A stretch of 64,000 nucleotides of DNA from contig CM029120.1 in assembly GCA_016859345.1 (NCBI GenBank), positions 22,081,001 to 22,145,000 of the forward strand, written 5' to 3'. The translations under genes were made by a program, and so were the position numbers. This document shows positions 23,901 to 36,800 of the stretch, one piece after another; the stretch's first letter is position 1; the number at the start of each line of letters is the position of its first letter. The DNA comes from Istiophorus platypterus (lineage: Eukaryota; Chordata; Actinopteri; Istiophoriformes; Istiophoridae). The notes below the pieces were generated by a model that had not been told where the DNA came from, did not search any database, and saw only the letters and a list, made by a program, of their open reading frames with translations.

Positions 23901-26900
23901 TAGATGAGAATAAAATGTACAGAATGAATCAATAAAATAACCCTAGTTTTAATACACTGCTTGTCAGGAGCATGATCTCAACATCAAACAATATGTTTTG
24001 GAAGAATGCCACTTATTTCTCAAATACAATTTCTAAGAGTTTGTAGATTCAAAGCCAAAGGCTAGTGAGGCTTTTGTGGAGGCCCGTGTTGGAATAACCC
24101 CTTACTAAGACACTTAATGTTGTTGTTTTTTTTTTTATTCAATTCTCACATCAACATAATTACATGATTAAATTGACAAAAAGGCCAACAGGGGAAAAAT
24201 AAAATCCTATTAAGAAGAACTAAACTCTAAGCCTGCCTTATTTGTGTTCCCAAAAAAATAATCATAAAATTTGACTGAATGGTCGAATTTTAAAAGCAAG
24301 TGAGAAAACAGTCCAAGGATTGGAGGACTTTAGTATGTAGCGTTCAGGTACTGTGGAGTAGACATACAAGAGTAGAGTACATACAAGAGGGGTCGATAAC
24401 TGTAGTGGAAGGGTTAAAACTAGAGCTTAGTGCTGGTGATTAGGAAGAAGAGTTGATAATTGGGAATGAGAGTCTGTCATTGAGTGTAAGAGCTGGTAGT
24501 TATAGAGGAGAGGGGGAATATGACCATAATGGGTGGAGGACAGTGGCAGATTTGGATAGCACTGAATGGTAACCATTATAGATGATATCCCTGTAATTTT
24601 AAAATTAACTTCAAATGTTATAGCGAGAAACTCCTTAAGTATTTTGACAGTAACATTTTACCTCCACTTTTATCATTGTGAATGTCAAAGCATGTGAAGT
24701 TTCAGGTGGTTAGCTTTAATCTTAGAGGACTAATATCAAATGAACAGCTCAAAGCAGCAGCATGTTTTCTACATATCTGACATTTTGTTTCATTAGAGTG
24801 CTAGTGTCATTAGGGTCACAAGTGCAGTATAATTTAAAAAAAAAAAAAGTCAGGAATGATATGATTGAAGCTGACAGTCCTTGTGGTAACTCGGTATGTG
24901 TATTAGGTATTTGTGAATATGGCCAACTCTCCCCAAGTAAAACACCAAAAACCAGTGCACTCACCTGTGAGAACCTAAAGGTTCAGTCTGATAAAACTGA
25001 AGTAAAATACTGTTGACTGTTAAAACCTTAAAATCCAGATTAGTTCTCTTTCTTTACAGTCTTTAAGCTGCGGGACAAGAGCCTCCGACCTGATCATAGC
25101 CACTGCCAGGACATCTACTTTCATGTGTCGCCAGCATTATTATTATTAGTATTGTTAGTAGTAGAAGTGGTATTTGTAGTTGTAGCACCTCTAGATAGTG
25201 AGCTTTAAGTTTTAGCTTTTCAAACGTGAGAATCTGATTCCATGTTTTGACATTGCGTTTGGTAGCTTATCATGGGAACTTTTAATATTTGGTCCAAAGG
25301 AAGTTGATACAAATGAAGGAGGCATCATTAGGCTGAAAAACAGAACTAACCTTTCAGAGAGATGCAGAAACTTTAGCAGCGGCCAAATAAACCTGAAAGT
25401 GATCATCTGTAATGTCTTTACCTTTTTTATGTGACATCCTATACATCATTAGTGAGTAGGTATTACTAAGGCAAAGTTTAACTGTTCATTACAAATGACT
25501 GAAAAGCAACATGCAAACTTTATGTGACCAACAGATTTGTCTCAGGTAATATTTTTGAGTATTAATTCAACTGTTAACATTCAATTGTAGGTGAAGAGTC
25601 ACTAGGGATGAGAGGAAACCTGTGACAGCGAAAGCAAGCCTCTAATTGGGATAAATTCACATGTTTCTTACTTTTCTTAAAGGAAAGCTATGGTTTATTA
25701 AAACTTCAGTTTTATTTTCATAATTCTGGCCATAACTCACAGAGGAGCTATAAAGAAAAAAATAAAATCAAGCTGTATGAAACTGTTTTGTTTTCTTTGT
25801 TGTTTTTTTTTTAAATTTAAAGCCACTGTCTTACAATTGTCAATCATAATATATGTGAAAAAAATAATTAATATTAATTTTTAGATTTCTGTAATTGACG
25901 TCCTTTTTTTAACAAGCCCGAGATAGTCTTACTTGTCTTCCTGGTGATTGTCCTCCCCCTCACTGAGCTCCTCGTCGTCCACTAAGTGTCCAAATGGCTC
26001 TGAGGAGATGGACACCATATTGGAGAGGATGAGGCGGCTGTCACTGCTGGCTGTCAACACCAGCTGGTCATGGCTGTGGTTGTAGCGCACACTCCACACC
26101 CTGAGATAAAAACACCCACCACCAGACATGCATTCACAATTAAATGCAGCAATGTGGGGAGGTGCAGTACATTTTACATTCAGACATGAAGTCTAACTCC
26201 TTTTATGTATCTTCCATTGTTCCAAAAAATGGGAGGAAGAAACCAGAAATGATCAAGTCCTGAATGCAGCGATATTACTATAGTGAGGGCTTAAACCATT
26301 TATACACACAGTATATGACGACTATTTGTATGGACAGACCACACATTCTGGCACACAAACAAGCATGCAAAGAAACTGTTTGTGTCTTTCTCTATTTTAC
26401 ATACTCATGCCCACACAAATGATGCAGAAATGCAGCATTCTCACAATGGAATTCACACCCAAATATGCAGATCATGGTGTGTATTCAGATGCCAATAATG
26501 GGGATTTGGTACCTTGCGGTCTATATTTGGGCTTAGTTCACATGAGTTGCTGATCTTCATCGTAAACTCTCTGGTTCTGGTTTTATTTGATGCTCAGTTT
26601 CACGTCTTTTTCAATCCAGTCGTTTCTCATCTTTCTTCCCTTCCTTCCTCTGTTTTGTCCCCCTTTCTATTTTTCAGATTGTCAACTCTGTCTCCTTCCC
26701 TTGCTTGTTTTCATTCTCCCTTTCTCTCTCTCTTTGTGTTTGTCTATGTCATTCCTTCTCTGTGAGCCCCAGGCACAGCTCAGAGTGCGGTCCCAGTTCC
26801 CTCACAGGGAAGGATTGAGGGATAACTGAGGCTGTTGACAGAAAATCAGCCTTGGCCACGCCATTCCCTGCGCTCCTCTAATCCGCTTCCCTGCTAAAAA

Positions 26901-27254
26901 ATAGTCCCTAATACCCCCAGCAGCCCTGAGGCCATATACTGGCTGTGCTCCAAAAAATGAGTACATACAATGAACACACACACACACCCATACATATATG
27001 CATCGCACTAAAGATGTGTACACACAGGGCAAGTGCACACAGACAGAGTGCATATGCATCATAGAAATGCTTGAATGCCCACAATGCATACAGCTACACA
27101 TAGAGATAAAAAGAGAGTGCTTGAAAAAACTCAGATTAGATGGTGGCACACAAACACACACACACACCTATCTGCTATCTTCAGCTATCTATAGTTATGG
27201 ATATGTTTGCCAAGTCATGGTTCTCAGTCTCTCTTTTGGAGATAACACCCACTC

Positions 27255-27307
<53 letters not shown>

Positions 27308-30300
27308 TGCCTTTATCAGGTGAGAATTGGTGTGCTGCAGCAGTCGCCCAGTTTGGCTCGCAGACACACCGATTCTCTATTCAGCTCACAGAGGAGAGAC
27401 AGTGTGTCTTTCATGTATACACACTTCTGCAGTACATTACATTCAGCTCTTAGCACTGCCTGAAGCTTGACAGAAGACAACCTAGAGCAGGACTGGGCTG
27501 TGTTTGACCCACAGAGATTCACCCCTTACTGACAAAAATGAGGAGCTGCCTATTTAATTAGCATTTACTGTATTTTTGCGTTTTCTTGCAGCATTACTAC
27601 TTAGCGAATTTCATTTGTTAGGAGATAAGGCCATAAATAAAACTAGAAACCAATCAAGAATGAAGTCAATAGAGTAATCATGTTTATCGTTAGCATTAGT
27701 GAATAATTCAGGCCCATTCAGGAAAATGCACTAACACTAAGTAAGAGGCGTTTGGTCCATTATGCAAACATTTTTATTATACTTCATTAATTCATGTACC
27801 GAAACTGTCTGCTTGCCACCCAACATGGTGACGGCAGCTTCTGATTCAGTGTGACACTGCAGTGACATTTCATCAGGATGGACACTTAATGACACAGGAA
27901 CTCTGGTTCAATGACAGTACCCCACCCCCACCGACCACACTTTACAATTCACTGACCAGTGCGAGTGCTCCTCCAGGGTCTTGACAGGCTCCTGGACATT
28001 GCGGACATCCCAGAACTTGACCTTGCAGTCGTCTCCACAGCTGGCCAGGTAGTACTGGCGGTTGGGGTTGAAGTCCAGGTCACGCACCAGCTGGCCATGG
28101 GCGTTCTCTATACAGTAGATCTGACTGGATAGGACATAGAGTAAGAAAGAGATGGGGGAGGGGAAGATCAGGATGATTAAGGGGGGGGGGGTAGAGAAAA
28201 GAGTTAGGATTGAGGGATAAGAATGAAAAGGAGCAGGTGGGCAGCCAGGGAGAGAATGATAAGAGAGGTAAGGAAGAGAGAGAGGGAGAGAGAGAGAAAG
28301 GGATAGGACAGAACAACACAAGGAGATATGAGGGAGAGGGAATGATTCATACTAGCAAGAACATTCCCAGGCTGAATCAAAGCCTCCTCTGTGTCTGTGT
28401 CTGTCAGCGAAGGCCAGGCTCAATAAAGAAGCTGACACCAGTGGAGGAAAATTATAAAGGTAACAGCACAGCCTTGAGTTCTAGCTAGAGTCAAGTTAAC
28501 AGAATGACAAGACGGAGGAGGAGAGACACTCTGTGCATTGTGTCTCCATCTTTCCGGCCACCACCTACACCTCCACCTCCTTTTATCTCCTACAGCTATA
28601 CATTCTCTTCATCTCAACTTATCCTCTCTCTTTAAATGTATACTTAAAAATACTACTGCATCTCTTTTATTTGCTGCCTTCTTTACAGCCATGGCATTTC
28701 TTTAAGTGTTGCCATAGTTTCAAGAGCTAAATTCAGCTATGGTAATGCTCATTTTCACCAACTTAACTTCACCCTTACTTTGAACTTCAGTTAAAAAAAT
28801 AAAGCTTCTCTGTTAGCTTGCTTTAACTTACATGTTCAAGTTATTTTAAGGCTGCACTGATCACTATCTTTTTCCCTAAAAATGAAATTATAATAAGATA
28901 GAAACAGAAAATATAGTAAAATATGAAAGATGTTGCTCACACATGGATGAACCCACAGAGAATTATGACCCAACTCCGCACTTTCCCTTAGTGCTATGGA
29001 GCAATTTTATCATCTTTTAGCTCTTTGTTTTGTTTTTCTTTCCTGCAAACTCTGCTCTCATCAACCTCACTTCCATACACAGCTGGCAGATGTTTTCAGA
29101 GAAAAACCTGCTGAACCCACTGTAGGATTTCTACCCAGCACCACAAGTTGCAAGTTAGTCCCTAACATAAAAAAACTAAAGTATCTCTTCTAAAATAGGA
29201 TGAGTAAATTTACAACTGTTTTCTAACTTTGCTAATTTTATAAAGTGATCTTTTTACAGGTGCTGTCTATTAAAACTGAAACAAAACTTTGCAGAACTTT
29301 CTATTCTAACGGTCTAAACCTCTGTAACATATGATGAAAATATTTTTGAAATGTAACAAATATAGGACAGGAGATCTTAGAGATATTTCATGGCAAATGC
29401 TTTTTAAAAGTAAAATTATTTGCATAGATTACAATGCTATTGCTCAACTTTTCCAGCGAGATACCACCACAGTAATGGTGGCTTGTTGACTTCTGCCTTA
29501 AACCTAATTTCTTCTATATATGGTAAAATAGCTTTAGGACAGCAAAACAGTATTCAAAACATTTCATAATAAAAAAGTCCTATTACTGCTTAAGCCATTC
29601 TATAGTATAAGTTTTTATGTAATTATGTTAGCAGGTGTACAGGTATATGTTGATGGTTCTTTTTTTAGTTAACATCAAGCTAGCTGTGGTCTGAGAATGG
29701 AAACCCCATTGGTAATTAATTGAATCTAGAGCTGTGCCTCCAGTTCAACATGAGACTGCTTAAAAAAACTTCTTGTTTTCTTCAACACCATTTCCTCTCC
29801 AGAATAGCCTAGCAAAGCTTAGTCTGGCACACTTTTGTTCAGCAGGGTGGAAAGCGCCACAGAGTTATTGCCCAGCTGGATGCCAACAGCGGCTAGCCAG
29901 CTAGCTAGTCACCCTGCTGATCATGTTGGGCAATTAACATGCTAATTAAAAATCTCATTAAAATAAGGGAGGTATAAGAGAATGACCTGGGGCAGACCGC
30001 TGGGCTTCAATTAGGTCAAGACCACTCAGGGTATGTGTGCAACTCTGTGAAGTTGTATGTGTGCGTGTTTATGTGCAGCTACCACTAGACTGTGGCACTG
30101 GTGTTGGCATATGGAGCTTGACATAAAATGTCAAATAACAAGAGCTTCTGCTGAAAACACACATTTTGCATGGAGTATAGAGTGAGGACACATGCACATT
30201 CTAAATAACCTATTCTGTGCAAATAAGTCTGTACAAATTAGTCTTAATAAATTGGTTGCATTTTTTACCATTTGTATATATACAGATTGATCCCTGTCAA

Positions 30301-33300
30301 ACAACATTCCGACCTTGGCTATAAGGATTTTGTACAACATACTGTCGCCTGAATGGTTGGATAATGTGACTATGAGACATATTCAGTTGTCTGTCATCAG
30401 AGATTTCCTGTTTATAATATAGTATCCACTAAACTAAAATAAAAATTGTGGCTTCTGATAGCTGATTCTGATACAGATCTGGTCACTGGGATATACTATA
30501 TCCGCTGTAGAAAATGAAAGTTTATGTTAATTAATTCAAGCCAGTGTCTGTAATCGGTGAACAATCATTTATGAGTTGTGTCATTTATGTGCACCATTCT
30601 TTAACATCACTCTACATTTACAAGTGACCAGCCTTTTTCTGTGTTTCAACAAAACCAACAGAGTGATGACTTGTCGTGACTAGTGATCTAGCTCATGACC
30701 TTAATTCTAGTGGTCACAATTTCTCAGGTAAAGTTTTTTATGCATATAATATCAATTATTTGTCAATAGGTTCTAAGTCAAGAGTTTCAGGACTCTTAAT
30801 TTTGGTTACAAATGTAAAAACCTGAGCCTGACACAGATTTGATAAGGGATTAAAAGGGATTCTGATCTGATAAATGGATTTGATACTGGATTCACATTCC
30901 AAAAAAAGGCTACCAAACCCCAGCCTTATTGGTAGTCTCTTCACACTTCTTTTAGATCACTGTGGGCAACGAGAAGGACTGTCTCATAACTTTACTGGAT
31001 CAATGGAATTTTCGCATCATCAATTAACTTGATTTGTTTTTGTTTTTTCTTTCTTGGATTGGATGAAATCAGGCATTCCTGTCTGGTCATATTATCAATT
31101 AAGAGTTTCTCAATTGATTTTCTGGAGATTTCAAGAAAGCATGATATTTATTGATACTGCAGTATAAAATTACACATTCTCTGAGGGGACTTCATCCATG
31201 TTGCCCAGACCTAGATAATGTATATTGACTTGCATTTTCCTGTGCATTGAAAAATCCTTAATGGAATATTTATTTATTTAGTTATATCTATTTAGGGCAA
31301 TGATTTTAGGGATGTTGGCTCACTTATCAACCAGCAGTGTTCTAATCTGATATGACATAGAATTTTTGGTTAACTTCAATTTTACTCAAAATAGCAATTT
31401 CATGTGTAATTTTGAGCTAGGGCACATGATTTATTTACAGTGCTTCCTCCCTCTCCTGAGTGTGACTCTGAGGCAAAAGGCGTGACCCCGGGCTGTAGAA
31501 TGGCTGGTGTTCAACCCGGCCCACCATGGAATGGGACGCGCCCGCCGCATGAAAAGGAAATGGAGCAGGAAATTGGGTTAGTTTCGCTCATTCCCTCTCT
31601 GGTGTCTCTGGCAATCCCCTCCTCAAACGTACACACACAGGGACACACAATCACGCATGCACTCCCCCGACCCAGGCTAATAGTGGAGAGACCTGCGACA
31701 TTTTGTATGTGTGCAAGTGTATGTTTGTGTTTGTATGAGGGTGCAGGATTAGAGTTTTAGAGTTGTGGCCAGCCTAAGCCACCAAACACACTCCATCTAA
31801 AGTCATCCAGCAAGCTGAGATTCTGAGTCTGTGTGACAGGGAGCTGATGAGGGAATAGGGGACCTATAACACACACCGTTAGGCACAAACAGATAATAAA
31901 ATAAAATGCATTCCCTAAAATATTTTCACATGTGTAAATACAGAAGAAGATAGAGGTGTGTAAGAGGGAAGCTACAAAGGTAGTCAGACTAGCATACATT
32001 TGGCTAACACACACACACACACACCCTTTCCTGGCTTAGTCTGGGTGATAAATCTCTCTTCTGAGGGGTTCAACTGGAACACGGATGCTCACATACACCC
32101 ACAAAAACACACACTCTCACACTCTCACATACACACACACATCGCTGTTTCTATGACAACTGCTGAAGGGAGAGTGGGGGTGAAAAGAAAAATTGAAAGA
32201 GGAGAGCAATCATTTCATCGCTGATCAAAATTAAAGCCTGGCTTTGAGATGGGGCTAGCAGAGAAAGAAAGATGTGCAGGAGAGAGGCAGGCAAAAGGAA
32301 GGAGAGAAGGGGGGAGGGAAGAAGAGAGGGGAAGAGTCTGCCCATGGATAAAAGTAAGGGATCATTACAATGAGCAACTTAAATGACTGGGGAGTCCGTA
32401 CAGTTAGCATGGATTGCTAACAAAGTCAATGAGAGAAAAACAAAAAAATCACATCTGACTAAGTGTAATATTCCAAAAAAGTAGCCAAACAGGGTTATGT
32501 TATATCTTAGATTTTCCTTTATCATATTTTTTGATTCCAAGAATAACTAGCTGCACACTGCAAAATAAGAGCAATACTGCTACTAAGTCTTCTATGGATC
32601 AGCAACTGGAGAGTATGCTGCTTTAGCTTCAGTCTTGTTGTACAATATAATGTATGTAGCCACCAGGTGCATATATAAGAGCTCAGCCAGAGACAGTGCT
32701 TTCAACCATGGAACTAATGTTATCTTAATTACATTACTAGCTAGGTTGCTTAAGTTGATCAAATCTGTTAGCGACAGCCGTCAATTCAGCCAGCAAAATT
32801 GACTTTTAGAGAATCTTTATTTTGTCCAATTCCATCTGATGGCAGTGACCCATTTTTTTTAAAAAATTAACAGAAATTCCAATGGATGAGTCTGCTACCA
32901 TTATCACTGCATATCTGCTGTGCAAGAATGGAAAAGCTTGGCAGGTGCTGTAACAGTAAGTAAGAATTGCTATCATAAATCTAAAGGTATTCTTGTTCAT
33001 TTTTATTCTTTAATTTCAAGGTCTGCAGAGGGTCATGAATAAACAATTATGAGAATTACAGTATGATGTCTGGTTCATGTCTGCTGAGGGGGAGGTGGGA
33101 TTTGCAGCACATGAAAAGGTTACAGTTGATTGATTAGACAGTAGCAGGGTTCAAAAGGTCACCCTCAACTCAACAGTGGCACACAAAATACCACTATTTC
33201 AGAAACAGGTGACATCTTTTGCATGAAAGCCTATATTTGAATTTGAAATGCAATACTCCTTATAGGCAACAGTTTTTGCATAATGTTGAATATTTTGAAT

Positions 33301-33823
33301 AGGAGAATAAAATATGATGGAAAAGCTTTTGAATAATTGCTTACTCTGGGTACCCTGTCATTATGGCATGCCAAAGCACTGCCAAATCCGTTGAGTGGCT
33401 GGAAGGAAAGGGCTGTTTTTGGTCAGGTGGCGTGCAGTGTGAGCAGGAGCCTGTTTTGCCTGTCTGGATGAGAAGTTTTGATGTTGTCTGCTTCTTGCCT
33501 TTGTACCAACAGACAGCTAGCTTTTAACCTGGACTCTGAGGGAGCAAATAGCACCACTATCAATCATTTCACCTTCTTTTACATGCTCTCTCTTTCCATC
33601 TCTGTTCATTGTGCTCCCTCTCTGTTTTGCTCATTCTCTGTCACTTCTCTCTTGCTCACAGTCTCTCTCTCTCACATACACACACACGCACACGCACATG
33701 CACAAATACACACCACAGGGGAGGTATACGGAGCCCATGCTTTACTGCAGCAACGCACTGCTTTTCCGTATGCATCCTGCAGTGCATGGTATGGCTGCAA
33801 GCCTGGCAGCTATTACACAGCAC

Positions 33824-33855
<32 letters not shown>

Positions 33856-36800
33856 TTAGAATTTTTTTATCTTTGGGACCTTTTCCAGTATAAACGGGGC
33901 CCTTGTTGGGAACAGTAGTCTCAAGGAGACCAAAGTATGTTCTTAATGAGGCAAACTGTAAATTTTAAGCTCCTGATAGGGTTAGGGGTAAGGTGTGACA
34001 TGGATTGGTTATTGTTGAGGTTAGGGTTACACTGTCCACAGTTAATGTACCCAATGTGATGTCCTAACAAGGATAGCTGCGCAAACGTGTGTGTGTGTGT
34101 GTGAACAGTTGTCTCAAGGATACCAAAGTGATGTTCTTAATGAGGCAAACAATGCACCAATTTTAAAAACTGCTCCTGAAAATTAGGATTATGAAGAAGT
34201 GTGACATGTATTGTTTTTTGTTGACATTATTGGATTAACTGTCAGTTACTGTCAGAATACACACAAGATGGATTTTGACCCAAGGCAAGTGCTTGACCGT
34301 GAGCCAGTGGTCATGAAAAACCAGACCTTCACTCAGGTGTCCTTGTATAAACACTTATGTGTCCTCAGACAACCTTCTGTGCTAGAAAACACACATTTAT
34401 AACCTGTGCGAAAAACTGCAGCAAACTTCACTTTCTACAGTGACTGAGGCCGTATGGAGTGAGCAATATGCTCATGCTGATGTTCTACCAGGCAACCCTG
34501 AAGAGCATCATTACCTTTGCCAAGGAGGTTATGTTTTCACCTGTCTCTATATTTTGGTTTGTTTGCTGGTTCATTTGTCAGCGGGTTTACCAAAAAAGCT
34601 CTGAACCAATTTGCTACGAACTCAGAACAATCAAAACAGTGCAACTAACAGTGCAATTGAAAAGCAGACTTGCCAGTATTCACAAAATGACTATGAAGGT
34701 AGTAGGGTAGAAAGAATACGAGCCCATAAAGAGCCTGTAGGAGCAGGCACTAATGAAACAAGCAACAAAAATCACTGTAGCCTGAGCATCTCCTCTACTC
34801 TGAATATGAACTTCTGCCATCAGGAAGAAGAATTGGGTGCCAACGTGCAAATCCAACCGCTTGAAGATATCGTTTGTTCCAGCCTCAATCAAGCTATGAC
34901 CTCTCATGCTAAATCTTAATGCGTGCAATATAAACACAAATACTTAAGCACCGAATACTCTAAATTTTTAGTTTGTTTTCAAATGATAGTGTTATTAATC
35001 TCAAATGTAAAGACCTATGTCTACATTATTTTTTTTTTGTGAAGCAAATGTCCAGTTATGTTTCAAATCCTTCCTATGTTCTATGATCTTTTAATGTTTT
35101 TATCTAGAGCAACGGACTGCAGCAATATGCTCAGGAAATATTTCCCCTCAGGAACAATAAGGTTTACTTTACTTTGCATTTCAGCCAAGTGAATTAAAAT
35201 CTTGTGTGCATTGTTACACTGAGTTTCGTGTTTTTAAATGACAAGAGAGTGAATCCCTATCAAAAAAAAAAATCCTTTTATGTAAAACTGCCTATTGACA
35301 CTTTGAATTTCCCTAAATTTCTTCAGATTTTCGTGAGTACAGAGACTCAGCTGCCAAGTGGCATGATCAATTCCCAGCGGGAACCTGTCCCGGAACCTGA
35401 GTTGGCTGTCCCCTCCAATGTGCTATGTGCTCCAGAGTTGCTGATGTCCAGTCTGTTCCTGAATGTGTTCCTGAGTCAGCTGATGTCAATTAGGAGAAAC
35501 AGGAGAAACTCCGGGTTTGACATCTGAGTCAAACCCGGAGCAGATGTTGGCAGCCCTGCAACCATCTGCCCCTGATTCCCTGTCGGCGGTCCGGCCGACA
35601 GTTTCTCCTGATCTCTTGTCGGCTACCGGCCGACACCAGCCTCAGATCTCTCCAGCCAGATCTTCAGCTGAATGCCTCCTAATCAGCACCCCAGAGGTCT
35701 GCCTGTCCTGCTCTCGGCTCCAACCTGCAGCTGCCTGCCTCCTGCTCCGTACCTTGCCTCAACATACAGCTTAATCCTCCTGTACTGGTTTCCTGTCCAG
35801 ACCTGTAGTCTCTTTGCTGTCCTCCAGAGTGCTCTTGCTTAAGCTTTCAAGTCATCTTCCAGAGAGGCTCTTTCTACCTGGTCCCCCTTCAGCTTTTCTT
35901 GAAAGAGAAATCAGCCTCTACTGATGCCATCCTACTCGACCTCCTGAAGACACTCACTTTCACTGTTGCCCTCTTGCTCTACTCCTACAGGATGTCCAGA
36001 GCAGTCCTGCCTCCGCCCTCTTGTTCGCTGATGGCCTCTGGAGTGTTCCTGCCTTTGCCTCTGCCTTTGCCGATACCCTCCTGAGCGGTCCTGCCTTCGT
36101 CTCTGCCTCCATCTGTCTGCCCGGGCTCTGGGCTGTACTCCCTAAGTCTCCCTGATCCATCTCTGGTCTGCTTCCGGGCCATCTGCCCGAGGTCTCTCTC
36201 CGCCCCTGCCCAGTCTTCCTACTGTTCCCCTGAGGTCTCCTGTTCTACCCCTGCCCAGTCCTCCTGCTATTCCCCTGAGATCCCTTGCTCACCTGTCCAC
36301 TGGCCCCTGGAATGTTAGACAAAGCACTTTCTGATGACCTATTGCAAAAGTGAAATATGACCTTTCAAAAAGACATTAATGAAAAAGACCTTGCTGCACT
36401 CACAACAGCATCCCTGACAGGGTAAGTGAAAATGTGTCAGGATTTTCCATTAAACACTGCTTTTTTTACCCAATATCAGAACAACAGAATATTCCATAAT
36501 AATATTGCATATTACATCAGTACAAACTGGAACAGAATCCATATACTGTATATTTTATAAGTAGTGTTATCTTTATATTTTTTCAAAGCACTGTGTGTCT
36601 GTATCTACAGCGTGCTGTAGATACCGTGCGCCTCTCCAGGGTGTTAGATAACTAACGAGAGGCGGGTGCTACTGCTGGGCTGTTCTTTCTGTCCTTATTT
36701 CAGAGCAGGACAGCCATGTTAGGGTTGGAAGTGTGGGTGACAAGCCCTGGGACTGTGTGTGTCTGGGTGTGTGTGTGTGTGTGTCTGTTTGTCTGTCTGT

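Larger units (their letters stand above)
20113..25932 (-). other. EIPR1 last intron
   Basis: This intron of about 5.8 kb, bounded by GTAAG and AG, joins the acidic-linker exon to the terminal exon. It holds a short (CA)n at 20927-20954, an A/T-rich middle, and a weak GA-rich tandem array near 24387-24510. I recognise no coding segment. The 100-codon plus-strand open frame at 21344-21646 resembles no family I know and is most likely chance. Confidence 0.8.
35370..36330 (+). repeat. C/T-rich, proline-coding-like block of unknown origin
   Basis: About 960 bases are strikingly rich in C and T on the plus strand, GC-richer than all flanking intron DNA, and still contain CpG. Phrases such as ctgcctttgcctctgcctttg recur, and two 45-nt units at 36203-36292 are adjacent direct repeats. 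Read in one frame they give PLPSLPTVPLRSPVL and PLPSPPAIPLRSLAH. Elsewhere frames read PVPEPELAVP and similar text. No full open frame survives (longest about 107 codons). It looks like a decayed copy of a proline-rich retroelement region or captured coding DNA, but I cannot name the family. Confidence 0.5.

Noticed and set aside
35960..36182. Two overlapping minus-strand frames rich in Arg, Ala, Gly and Lys
   Set aside because: They are the antisense of the C/T-rich block; their basic, alanine-rich composition follows from the base skew.
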